Translations under genes and position numbers: made by a program
Shown here: piece after piece, positions 1 through 6,002 of the stretch
Layout: each line of letters begins with the position of its first letter
Numbering within the stretch: the stretch's first letter is position 1
NCBI GenBank assembly: GCA_016744555.1
Contig: JADGED010000139.1
Location: forward strand, 1-6,390
Direction of reading: 5' to 3'
Length of the DNA: 6,390 nt
DNA from: Desulfuromonadaceae bacterium
GTDB lineage: Bacteria > Desulfobacterota > Desulfuromonadia > Desulfuromonadales > Geopsychrobacteraceae
The notes under the pieces: generated by a model
What the model saw: the letters and a program-made list of their open reading frames with translations, nothing else
What the model was told of the DNA's origin: nothing
The model's database searches: none

Positions 1-123
1 AATACCAATACCCCCGCGACGATACCGGCAATACCACCGCCAGGATACACCTACCAGATCCATACAAAGCCAGCACCCGCAAGCCCAAGGCTACAAACCA
101 CAATTAACTGTTATTGCTCATAA
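1..123 (+). other. C/A-rich left edge, possible 3' end of an upstream gene
   Basis: This stretch is rich in C and A on the plus strand and carries three imperfect AATACC units (around 1, 7 and 30). Two plus frames are open from the window edge, one stopping at 105-107 and one at 121-123. The first reads YQYPRDDTGNTTARIH and onward; the second is proline-rich. A third frame runs to a stop at 192-194, but that lies inside the terminator hairpin and is unlikely. One of the first two may be the tail of a plus-strand gene that uses the terminator downstream. I do not recognise any of the peptides and cannot choose the frame from this fragment. It could also be non-coding. Confidence 0.3.
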
Positions 124-172
124 TTTTCAATATTACGACATTTTTGAAAAGCTGCATTGTAGCCATAAAACT

Positions 173-218
173 AAAAAAGCCCGGCAAACTCAATGAGTTG
201 ACGGGCTTTTGATTTTAT
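173..218. terminator. Strong, probably bidirectional rho-independent terminator
   Basis: A perfect 9-bp stem pairs AAAAGCCCG (175-183) with CGGGCTTTT (202-210). The 18-base loop contains a further AACTC/GAGTT pairing. On the minus strand the stem runs into six T residues, and on the plus strand into TTTTGATTTTATTT, so it can stop transcripts from both sides. On the minus strand it would end the tRNA remnant's transcript and readthrough from mglBA. On the plus strand it could end whatever gene enters from the left edge. Confidence 0.88.
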
Positions 219-220
219 TT

Positions 221-255
221 GCGCTCACATGCTCTACCAACTGAGCTAAAAGGGA
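221..255 (-). pseudogene. Truncated tRNA gene (5' part only)
   Basis: Read on the minus strand, this is the conserved opening of a bacterial tRNA. Seven acceptor-side bases (255-249) are followed by U8-A9 and by the D-arm: GCTC (246-243), an AGTTGGTA loop, and GAGC (234-231). A26 and about five bases of an anticodon stem (229-225) come next. Similarity then ends. No partner anticodon strand, T-arm, 3' acceptor strand or CCA follows, because an AT-rich stretch and the terminator begin within about 10 bases. A convincing promoter lies upstream, so a transcript of roughly 95 bases is expected. The fragment is too short to name the amino acid. I infer an internal deletion of a once complete tRNA gene. 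A small RNA that reuses the tRNA 5' half is the alternative. Confidence 0.72.
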
Positions 256-275
256 ATAGTGTGTTGCGGGGACGA

Positions 276-304
276 AATATATGAAATTGCCCCCCGAGTG
301 TCAA
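276..304 (-). promoter_or_regulatory. Near-consensus sigma70 promoter of the tRNA remnant
   Basis: On the minus strand a perfect -35 TTGACA (304-299) is followed by a 17-base spacer and a -10 TATATT (281-276). An A-rich tract lies just upstream, between the -35 and the end of mglA. The spacer carries a G-run (GGGGGG). Initiation near position 269 would leave about a 14-base leader before the tRNA-like sequence. The -35 begins only 20 bases past the mglA stop codon. Promoters of this strength are typical of stable RNA genes, which supports reading 221-255 as a former tRNA. Confidence 0.75.
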
Positions 305-324
305 GCCTTTTTTGGCAATAAGTT

Positions 325-912
325 TTAACTGTCTTTTTTAAGATCGTTAAGTACCAGTTTTGCTACCGCCTTAAGGGTTTCAAAAATACCCTCGCCAGTC
401 ATGGCACAACCCTCTAATTCTGGGACATTACGATCATTTAAAAGGCTGCTTAGTTCTTCAACAGAACTGACATTTGGAAGATCGCGTTTATTGTACTGGA
501 TAACAAACGGAATTTTTTCGATATCGAAGCCTTGTTCTTCCAGATTATCCTTGAGATTTTCCAAACTTTCGATATTTGCATCTAAGCGTTCTTCTTGTGA
601 ATCGGCAACAAACACAACCCCATCCACACCTTTAAGAATCAACTTACGGGAGGCATCATAAAACACTTGGCCTGGAACAGTATACAAATGAAAACGGGTC
701 TTAAAGCCTCGAATATCGCCTAGGGCCAACGGCAGAAAGTCAAAAAACAGGGTCCGTTCAGTCTCGGTCGCCAAGGAGATCATTTTCCCTTTTGATTCTT
801 CGGCGGTTTTATTATAGATAAATTGCAAATTTGTTGTTTTTCCACACAGCCCTGGACCGTAGTAGACAATTTTACAATTAATCTCTCGTGAAGCATAATT
901 TATAAAAGACAT
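325..912 (-). CDS. mglA: MglA, Ras-like polarity GTPase
   Basis: This is a cytoplasmic small GTPase of 195 residues, the same length as Myxococcus xanthus MglA. The P-loop GPGLCGKT spans residues 19-26. The segment TETERTLFFDF includes R53, equivalent to the arginine finger of M. xanthus MglA. The G3 region is TVPGQ, with T78 replacing the usual Ras aspartate (a hallmark of the MglA family) and Q82 as the catalytic glutamine. NKRD at 141-144 is the guanine-specificity motif. In Myxococcus, MglA-GTP marks the leading pole and recruits type IV pilus or gliding machinery; in this lineage a pilus or polarity role is inferred. It begins 14 bases after the mglB stop, with a weak GGGG Shine-Dalgarno 8 bases before ATG. 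All key residues are present, so it should be active. Family assignment is firm; cellular output is not. Confidence 0.97.
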   Translation of the reverse strand: MSFINYASREINCKIVYYGPGLCGKTTNLQFIYNKTAEESKGKMISLATETERTLFFDFLPLALGDIRGFKTRFHLYTVPGQVFYDASRKLILKGVDGVVFVADSQEERLDANIESLENLKDNLEEQGFDIEKIPFVIQYNKRDLPNVSSVEELSSLLNDRNVPELEGCAMTGEGIFETLKAVAKLVLNDLKKDS

Positions 913-926
913 TTACTAAACCCCGA

Positions 927-1424
927 TCAAGTAAAAAGACTATCAATATCGTCATCAGTAATTTCAGCAAACGGGCTTGGTTTATCGGTCGCTGCTGCTT
1001 CTTCTTTTGTTTTTCTGACCAAATCCTCAAACACTACAGCAAGCTCACTGGTAGCTTTTTTCACTCGCAATCGTACCAACCCAAGGGAGCTACGCTGGTC
1101 AAAAATAACCACTAGAATTACTCTCCCCCCAATTATAGAAATATGAATATTATCTTTTTCGCCTTCGTGAAACAGAATCGAAAATTCTTTTTCACCAATA
1201 AGCTTTGCCAATCCACCTGTTGCGGCAATGTTACCTGCAGTCAATGAGGCGAGACTAGTAGTATCAAGGTCGGCAGTTTCACCTGTTGCAGCGATCAATT
1301 GCCCATTCTTATCAACTAAAAAAATAACTTTTGAATTTGATTCGCGCAGCAATCTTTCTAGCAACAAAAGAATCCGCTGATACTCCTCATCATACATAAC
1401 CAGAGATGACTGGGGACCAAGCAT
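927..1424 (-). CDS. mglB: MglB, roadblock/LC7 GTPase-activating protein for MglA
   Basis: A 165-residue roadblock/LC7 protein (about 159 in Myxococcus), it acts as a homodimer to stimulate GTP hydrolysis by MglA and, in Myxococcus, marks the lagging pole. The core includes FLVDKNGQLI (residues 35-44), DTTSLASLTAGN (54-65), GGLAKLIGE (70-78), FHEG and SLGLVRLRVKKA. The acidic tail SPFAEITDDDIDSLF closely resembles Myxococcus MglB from memory. The first ATG is preferred over the in-frame ATG at codon 10 (VMYDEE) because an AAAAGGAG Shine-Dalgarno (1431-1438) sits 6 bases upstream of the first, while the second has none. It is the first gene of the mglB-mglA operon, in the usual order for the pair, and has a strong promoter upstream. 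Confidence 0.97.
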   Translation of the reverse strand: MLGPQSSLVMYDEEYQRILLLLERLLRESNSKVIFLVDKNGQLIAATGETADLDTTSLASLTAGNIAATGGLAKLIGEKEFSILFHEGEKDNIHISIIGGRVILVVIFDQRSSLGLVRLRVKKATSELAVVFEDLVRKTKEEAAATDKPSPFAEITDDDIDSLFT

Positions 1425-1459
1425 GTGGCACTCCTTTTAAAGTGATAAAACAACGATTC

Positions 1460-1488
1460 TGTATATCATTTAAGGAGATTCATATCAA
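1460..1488 (-). promoter_or_regulatory. Extended -10 sigma70 promoter for mglBA
   Basis: On the minus strand a -35 TTGATA (1488-1483) and a -10 TATACA (1465-1460) are separated by 17 bases. The -10 is preceded directly by TGA, an extended -10 (TGn) element. Initiation near 1453 would give a leader of about 29 bases carrying the mglB Shine-Dalgarno. It lies in the 217-base divergent region shared with the plus-strand operon. Confidence 0.65.
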
Positions 1489-1565
1489 GAAACTAATCAA
1501 TTTATTTAAAATTTTCTCATTTTGCTGCTCAAATAATTTTCAACTCCTATCCCTCTTTCGAATAG

Positions 1566-1611
1566 TTGACTTAACCGCCAAATTCCTCTAATTATTCATA
1601 TGTATTATAAT
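1566..1611 (+). promoter_or_regulatory. Putative promoter region of the mqnB-mqnD operon
   Basis: Two overlapping candidates exist. One is TTGACT (1566-1571) with TAATTA (1589-1594) at 17-base spacing. The other is a perfect TATAAT (1606-1611) whose -35 position (TTCCTC at 1583-1588) is poor. Either would transcribe the operon starting at 1642. An 8-bp perfect palindrome GCCTAGGC (1621-1628) lies close to the start expected from TATAAT and just before the ribosome binding site. The divergent mglB promoter is about 80 bases to the left, leaving room for shared regulation, but no known operator is recognisable. Confidence 0.42.
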
Positions 1612-1628
1612 CCATTCGTAGCCTAGGC

Positions 1629-1645
1629 AAAGGGATATGCTTTGA
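1629..1645 (+). promoter_or_regulatory. Ribosome binding site and TTG start overlapping a two-codon minicistron
   Basis: AAAGGG (1629-1634) lies 7 bases before the TTG start at 1642. An ATG at 1637 gives ATG-CTT-TGA, whose stop (1643-1645) overlaps the TTG. That ATG is only 2 bases from the AAAGGG, too close for efficient initiation, so TTG is the better start. The overlap could still lower or couple initiation. Confidence 0.55.
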
Positions 1646-2727
1646 CCGATAAATTTAAGTGTCCGGCAGGAATCCGTCATTGGCAGGACAACCCCAACGA
1701 AGAACAGCAATTAGAAGGTTTTGAATTCTCTCTGCTGGAGAATTGTGCGAATGCCTACAGGTTTACTGCTGTTGTATCGGTTGAAAAAATAACTTCGATT
1801 TTCACCCAATTTGCCCGCTTCTTTACCGACGATGCATTTTTTATTTTGGAATATTACCCAAACGAATCTCTCCATTCTCGACCCAGTGATGATAATAAGC
1901 GCCCTATCCCTGCAGTTTTTTATTCCCCCTATCTAGCTACTGACCTTATTGTTACTACTGCGCTACCGTACATAGATAGAATGACTCACGATGGTTTTGT
2001 TGGCTTTGGCATTGCCAATAATCGATTAGGCTTGGAGTTTTTTTATTCGGAAGAAAAAGTCCTCACTTTTTTTACCGATAACCACCTGCGGCTAAGTCAT
2101 TTTTTGCATAAATTTCAGATAAAACCTAACGACAATCTAGTTTTGCCGGCAAGTTTTGGTCACGACCATTTATCACTTATTGGCCTAAAAAATGAACAAT
2201 TACCCGTGCCGCTACAAGGCTTAAGCAAGCACGAACTAGATCCAAACATCTTCTGCGCGGACATAGCAAAACAACTCGACATGTATCAAGTTGAGGAAGG
2301 TCTATCATTTTTTCTTACTCGCAAAGAACAGCAACAAATTGAAACGTTGATTCACACCAAACTACCTGAACACGAATTATCTGAGGTTGAATTTGGCGGT
2401 TTGTTACTTGACTGGGGAGATTTCGTAGCAGAATGTGAACACACCTTTACTGGTGATTTATGGGAGTACAAACAAGGGTTAATCATTCGTGACATGATCC
2501 AATTAGTTATTGAAATATCTCCCGATCCACTAGCAAATAAAATCGCAGAGATTGTTAATGAGCCAGACACTAAATTCAAACAAATACTTGTGGATCGCCG
2601 CAAGCGCCTTGACCATCCCGGTGAGATAAAGCTGCAGCGTAACCGTTTTTGGTATCAAGGGATGGTACAAAATCAAGGACACGATTTACGTCGCGACCTT
2701 ATTCGCCAGGGTTGGTTTAATCACTGA
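1642..2727 (+). CDS. Uncharacterised 361-residue protein, first gene of the mqnB-mqnD operon
   Basis: I do not recognise this family by name. The product appears soluble: no signal peptide, membrane segment or obvious catalytic motif is visible. It starts with a short region containing C7 and then has an alternating hydrophobic/aromatic N-terminal half (FTQFARFF, DDAFFILEYYPNE, VFYSPYLATDL, YIDRMTHDGFVGFGIANNR). The C-terminal half is charged and helical (LTRKEQQQIE, LLLDWGDFVAECE, LWEYKQGLIIRDMIQ, DRRKRLDHPGE) and ends DLRRDLIRQGWF. The start is TTG at 1642, with AAAGGG (1629-1634) 7 bases upstream. The ATG at 1637 is out of frame and reads only ATG-CTT-TGA; an in-frame stop at 1624 rules out a longer form. 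The stop is followed after one base by the mqnB ATG, so the genes are probably translationally coupled. A link to menaquinone synthesis is inferred from position only. Confidence 0.88.
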   Translation: MTDKFKCPAGIRHWQDNPNEEQQLEGFEFSLLENCANAYRFTAVVSVEKITSIFTQFARFFTDDAFFILEYYPNESLHSRPSDDNKRPIPAVFYSPYLATDLIVTTALPYIDRMTHDGFVGFGIANNRLGLEFFYSEEKVLTFFTDNHLRLSHFLHKFQIKPNDNLVLPASFGHDHLSLIGLKNEQLPVPLQGLSKHELDPNIFCADIAKQLDMYQVEEGLSFFLTRKEQQQIETLIHTKLPEHELSEVEFGGLLLDWGDFVAECEHTFTGDLWEYKQGLIIRDMIQLVIEISPDPLANKIAEIVNEPDTKFKQILVDRRKRLDHPGEIKLQRNRFWYQGMVQNQGHDLRRDLIRQGWFNH

Positions 2728-2728
2728 C

Positions 2729-3451
2729 ATGATACTTATTCTTGCCGCCGCACCACTTGAAACTGCTTTACTACGCCAGCAGATAACAAACTGTCAAAAG
2801 GTCAATTGTGGCACTACCACCTTGCTTATGGGGACCCTATGCAGTCAAGACGTTTTACTCGGGCACGGTGGCATTGGCCAAGTAAACATGGCGATTCAAC
2901 TAACTAAAATTCTGCAGGCACATTCTCCTCAAATTATTTTGTTGTGCGGTTGCGGTGGTAGCTATCCCCACAGCGGCCTTAATAACGGTGACCTGGCCTT
3001 GGCTACCAAGGAAATATTTGGCGATCTCGGTGTGCTTACAGAAAATGATTTCACCCCCCTAGAACAGCTCAACTTGCCTAATGATGCAGAATTTTCACCA
3101 GCTATAAAGCAGCAATTTCATCTAGATAAACCTCTTTACGTTTGGGCAAAAAAAGTTCTACCAATGGCACTCTGTGGGACGTTTGTCACGGTCAACAGTT
3201 GTAGCGGATACCCTGCCTTAAGTAATAAGCTACAACATCGAACCGGGGGGATTTGTGAGAACATGGAGGGTGCGGCGACAGCACAAGTGTGCGCTGAATT
3301 CGGTATTCCCTTGCTCGAGCTACGGGGCATTTCCAACCCAACTGGCAGCCGCAACCCAAAACAATGGGATATTAACGCAGCCACTAATGCGGCACAAACT
3401 GCTATTTTGCGACTTCTAGAAAACTGGCCTGCAAATAAAATACGAGAATAA
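2729..3451 (+). CDS. mqnB: Futalosine hydrolase MqnB
   Basis: A cytoplasmic nucleosidase of 240 residues, it removes the nucleobase from futalosine or aminofutalosine to give dehypoxanthine futalosine in the chorismate-to-menaquinone futalosine pathway. The fold is that of nucleoside phosphorylase/MTA-SAH nucleosidase. Visible motifs are GHGGIGQVN (45-53), LLCGCGG (71-77), NNGDLALATKE (85-95), TVNSCSG (154-160), the ribose-binding ENMEGAA (177-183) and LELRGISNPTGSRN (196-209). The ISN (201-203), where MTA nucleosidases have a catalytic Asp, fits futalosine hydrolases as I recall them and argues against a generic MTAN. The next gene is mqnD, which makes the assignment firm. ATG at 2729 is one base past the preceding stop, with only a weak AGGG-like site, so coupled translation is likely. 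Confidence 0.93.
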   Translation: MILILAAAPLETALLRQQITNCQKVNCGTTTLLMGTLCSQDVLLGHGGIGQVNMAIQLTKILQAHSPQIILLCGCGGSYPHSGLNNGDLALATKEIFGDLGVLTENDFTPLEQLNLPNDAEFSPAIKQQFHLDKPLYVWAKKVLPMALCGTFVTVNSCSGYPALSNKLQHRTGGICENMEGAATAQVCAEFGIPLLELRGISNPTGSRNPKQWDINAATNAAQTAILRLLENWPANKIRE

Positions 3452-3457
3452 ACACCA

Positions 3458-4306
3458 ATGACAACTATGCAATCGCTTAGCTTAGGCTATTCCCCCTGCC
3501 CGAATGATACCTTCATCTTTTATGCTTTAATTCATGGGAAAATTGCCTGTAACAACGTTCAATTCATTGAACAGCTTGAAGATGTTGAAACTCTAAATCA
3601 GCTAGCAATGCAAAATAGCCTCGACCTTACTAAAATTTCATATCATGCCCTTGGTCATCTACGCGAACAATATGTGTTACTTAGAAGTGGTGGTGCATTA
3701 GGTCGTGGCTGTGGTCCCATAGTCGTTGCTAGCAAAGAAACAACCATGGCAAATCTGCGTGGCAAACAGATAGCGGTTCCGGGTGAACTCACAACTGCTA
3801 ACCTGTTATTGCAACTATACGGAGAGGGCTACGAGAATATACTGATTTTGCCATTTGATAAAATCATGGCTGCGATAGTTGCAAAAGAGGTTGCCGCCGG
3901 GGTGATTATTCACGAATCTCGCTTTACCTATCAGCAACACAATTTAAAACAGATTATCGATCTTGGACAGTGGTGGGAGCAAGACAGTGGTTGCCCTATA
4001 CCGCTGGGGGGAATTCTAGCTAAAAGGTCACTGGGTGCAACCCTAATCAATCAAATTGATGCAGCACTGCGACGGAGCATTGAGTATGCTTTTGCTCAGC
4101 CGCAGGAACCACAACTATATATTAAACAACATGCGCAAGAGTTAGCCGACGACGTAGTGCGTAGCCACATTGGTCTATATGTTAACGATTTCTCCATCGA
4201 CCTTGGTGATGAAGGGATACAGGCAGTTAATACACTACTTCAGCGAGCGACAGATCGGGGCATCATTCCCCCTTGCGATTTACCTCTATTTGCCCAAACA
4301 AAGTAA
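3458..4306 (+). CDS. mqnD: 1,4-dihydroxy-6-naphthoate synthase MqnD
   Basis: MqnD converts cyclic dehypoxanthinylfutalosine into 1,4-dihydroxy-6-naphthoate, the ring precursor of menaquinone. The 282-residue length and periplasmic-binding-protein-like fold are typical. Visible signatures are LGYSPCPNDTFIFYAL (9-24), EDVETLN (41-47), DLTKISYHAL (56-65), LRSGGALGRGCGP (75-87), IAVPGELTTANLLL (105-118), GVIIHESRFTY (148-158) and WWEQDSGCPIPLGGI. H152 in the IIHE motif corresponds to the histidine proposed as catalytic base in Thermus MqnD, by recollection. Start is ATG at 3458, 6 bases past the mqnB stop; a second in-frame ATG three codons on cannot be excluded. The upstream GAGA (3444-3447) is a weak Shine-Dalgarno inside mqnB. 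No terminator is seen before the convergent serA 18 bases away. Confidence 0.96.
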   Translation: MTTMQSLSLGYSPCPNDTFIFYALIHGKIACNNVQFIEQLEDVETLNQLAMQNSLDLTKISYHALGHLREQYVLLRSGGALGRGCGPIVVASKETTMANLRGKQIAVPGELTTANLLLQLYGEGYENILILPFDKIMAAIVAKEVAAGVIIHESRFTYQQHNLKQIIDLGQWWEQDSGCPIPLGGILAKRSLGATLINQIDAALRRSIEYAFAQPQEPQLYIKQHAQELADDVVRSHIGLYVNDFSIDLGDEGIQAVNTLLQRATDRGIIPPCDLPLFAQTK

Positions 4307-4324
4307 TACTTGCCCATAAATTAT

Positions 4325-5914
4325 TTACTGCATATGCACTGCTTTTATGTAGGTAGCACTTACTGCATCACCAACTTTTTGCAACGTTGCATCATCAACC
4401 TTCGAATCCACAGAAAGAACGACCATGGCCTCCCCAGCTTTTTCTTGGCGGCCAAGGCTCATGTTGCCAATATTCACACCAGCCTCACCAAGAATAGTAC
4501 CCATTTTACCAATTAATCCAGGGCGATCCTGATAGGTAATTACCAACATAAATTCTTCGGGACAAAAATCAAGGGCGAAGTTCCGCATCTTGACAATCTT
4601 TGGAATTCCTTCAAACAAAGTTCCTGCAATTGTTCGGACACCCTCATTACTTTCTAGAGTCAACGTAATCAAACTAGAGAATGAATCGGTTTCGGTTGAC
4701 CGAATTGATTCAACTTCAATGCCCAAACCTCTGGCAATTAAACTCGCATTGACCATATTTACTTCTTGATCACTGCAATGGTTAAGCAACCCAGCCAAAC
4801 CACATACACTCAGCGGTGCACAATCGTAGCGGGCCAACTTACCATTATAGGTGAAGGTAATTTTACTCGGATTTGGTGGCGCTAGCTGAGAAATAAAATC
4901 GCCCATGATGGAAATCAATTCCATAAATGGTCGCATATGCTCCATCAAATCAGGATCAAAACGAGGGATGTTCACCGCATTAGTCATAGGCTGACCATTT
5001 ACGTAACTTACGATCTCTTTACTGACATCAACTGCAACATTTTTTTGCGCCTCAAAAGTGTTAGCTCCAAGGTGCGGAGTTACTAACATATTGGGCTGGG
5101 CAATCAATTTTTGCAACACGTCACTTTTAGGGGGCTCTTCACTCCAAACATCAAATGCGGCTCCAGAGCATTTTCCACTCTCCAGTGCATTTAACATTGC
5201 CTCTTCATTAATAATTCCACCACGGGCACAATTAATCATGATTACACCATCTTGCATCCCCTCAAAATGTTCACTTGAAATCATATTTCGAGTTTCATCA
5301 TTAAGTGGAGTATGCACAGTGATAATGTCGGCAAAGCGGATGATATCTTCCAAGGGTAAGAGCTTAACACCAAAATCATCAGCCCGCTTTTCAGATATAT
5401 AAGGGTCATATGTAATAACGTCAGCTTCAAAAGCCCGACACCTTCTAGCCACCCTGCCTCCGACTTTTCCTAAACCAATTATACCAATAGTTTTGCCCTT
5501 TAATTCGCGACCTGTAAATGGTGCACGCTGCCATTCACCACTTTTTAAACTGCTATTTGCAACCGGCACATTGCGACATAAGGAAAGCATAATCGCCATA
5601 GTATGCTCGGCTGCGGAGTTAACATTCCCGTATGGAGCATTAACTACGATGATGCCCTTAGCACTTGCCGCTTCGACATCAACATTGTCAATTCCTACTC
5701 CGGCTCGAGCCACAATTTTTAATTTGTGGGCATGACTTATTAGATCGGCGTCAACCAAGGTACCACTCCGGGTAATAATTGCTTCATAATCACCGATAGT
5801 TTTATGTAATTCTGGTATCGACAACCCCAATTTTACGTCAACTTGAATGCGATGATCTTCAGCTAAAGGCAACAAACCACTTTCGGAAATTTCATCAGTA
5901 ATCAGGACTTTCAT
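4325..5914 (-). CDS. serA: D-3-phosphoglycerate dehydrogenase SerA, long form
   Basis: This NAD-dependent enzyme oxidises 3-phosphoglycerate to 3-phosphohydroxypyruvate, the first step of serine synthesis. At 529 residues it is the long form: catalytic and nucleotide-binding domains (about 1-315), an intervening allosteric substrate-binding-type domain (about 316-450) and a C-terminal ACT domain (about 455-529, YQDRPGLIGKMGTILGEAGV). The Rossmann motif is GLGKVG (147-152), with D170 at the end of the next strand to hold NAD ribose. The catalytic trio is R231 (in CARGG), E260 (in SEEPP) and H281 (in TPHLGANT). ACT domains usually bind serine for feedback inhibition, inferred here. ATG at 5914 is chosen because GAGG sits 6 bases upstream; an in-frame GTG at 5926 overlaps that Shine-Dalgarno and would add only four residues. 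Confidence 0.97.
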   Translation of the reverse strand: MKVLITDEISESGLLPLAEDHRIQVDVKLGLSIPELHKTIGDYEAIITRSGTLVDADLISHAHKLKIVARAGVGIDNVDVEAASAKGIIVVNAPYGNVNSAAEHTMAIMLSLCRNVPVANSSLKSGEWQRAPFTGRELKGKTIGIIGLGKVGGRVARRCRAFEADVITYDPYISEKRADDFGVKLLPLEDIIRFADIITVHTPLNDETRNMISSEHFEGMQDGVIMINCARGGIINEEAMLNALESGKCSGAAFDVWSEEPPKSDVLQKLIAQPNMLVTPHLGANTFEAQKNVAVDVSKEIVSYVNGQPMTNAVNIPRFDPDLMEHMRPFMELISIMGDFISQLAPPNPSKITFTYNGKLARYDCAPLSVCGLAGLLNHCSDQEVNMVNASLIARGLGIEVESIRSTETDSFSSLITLTLESNEGVRTIAGTLFEGIPKIVKMRNFALDFCPEEFMLVITYQDRPGLIGKMGTILGEAGVNIGNMSLGRQEKAGEAMVVLSVDSKVDDATLQKVGDAVSATYIKAVHMQ

Positions 5915-5957
5915 TTTTGACCTCACTTATATGAATTGGCGCTCGAAAAGCGAAGGA

Positions 5958-5986
5958 AGTTTAAGTCCATAACTTGCGCATGTCAA
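5958..5986 (-). promoter_or_regulatory. Sigma70 promoter for serA
   Basis: On the minus strand a perfect -35 TTGACA (5986-5981) and a -10 TAAACT (5963-5958, four of six consensus bases) are exactly 17 bases apart. Initiation near 5951 gives a leader of about 37 bases containing the serA Shine-Dalgarno. It lies between the upstream gene's stop (6003) and the serA start, so serA probably has its own transcript in addition to any readthrough. No clear terminator separates the two genes; the only hairpin candidate is a 4-bp CGCT/AGCG stem near 5940-5953. Confidence 0.6.
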
Positions 5987-6002
5987 TGTTGAAACTTAGC
6001 CA

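Noticed and set aside
1..60. AATACC repeats as a CRISPR or tandem array
   Set aside because: Only three short, unevenly spaced six-base units occur, with no spacer structure; this fits biased composition.
173..255. tRNA remnant as an attachment site of an integrated element
   Set aside because: Integration at tRNA genes normally leaves a 3' fragment or restores the 3' end; here only the 5' part remains, and no integrase or mobile gene is in the window.
305..320. GCC-TTTTTT-GGC inverted repeat just past mglA as its terminator
   Set aside because: A 3-bp stem with a six-base loop and no following T-run on the minus strand is too weak; the A/T tract is better read as the upstream part of the tRNA-remnant promoter.
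1406..1591. Plus-strand open frame of 61 codons, with an AAGGAG-like site at 1472-1477 followed by a lysine-rich peptide frame
   Set aside because: It overlaps the mglB start and the mglB promoter, has no ATG/GTG/TTG at a sensible distance from the AAGGAG, and its translation is low-complexity and AT-driven.
1589..1611. Inverted repeat around CATATG (1597-1602) in the divergent region
   Set aside because: Pairing does not extend beyond the six-base CATATG core; the arms mismatch immediately, so it is ordinary AT-rich sequence.
4310..4516. Plus-strand open frame beginning just after mqnD
   Set aside because: It lies almost wholly over the 3' end of serA (the ACT domain, well conserved) and its peptide resembles no protein; it is an antisense shadow.
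5058..5735. Two plus-strand open frames of 114 and 80 codons inside serA
   Set aside because: Both are antisense to conserved SerA catalytic and Rossmann regions and have no credible ribosome binding site.
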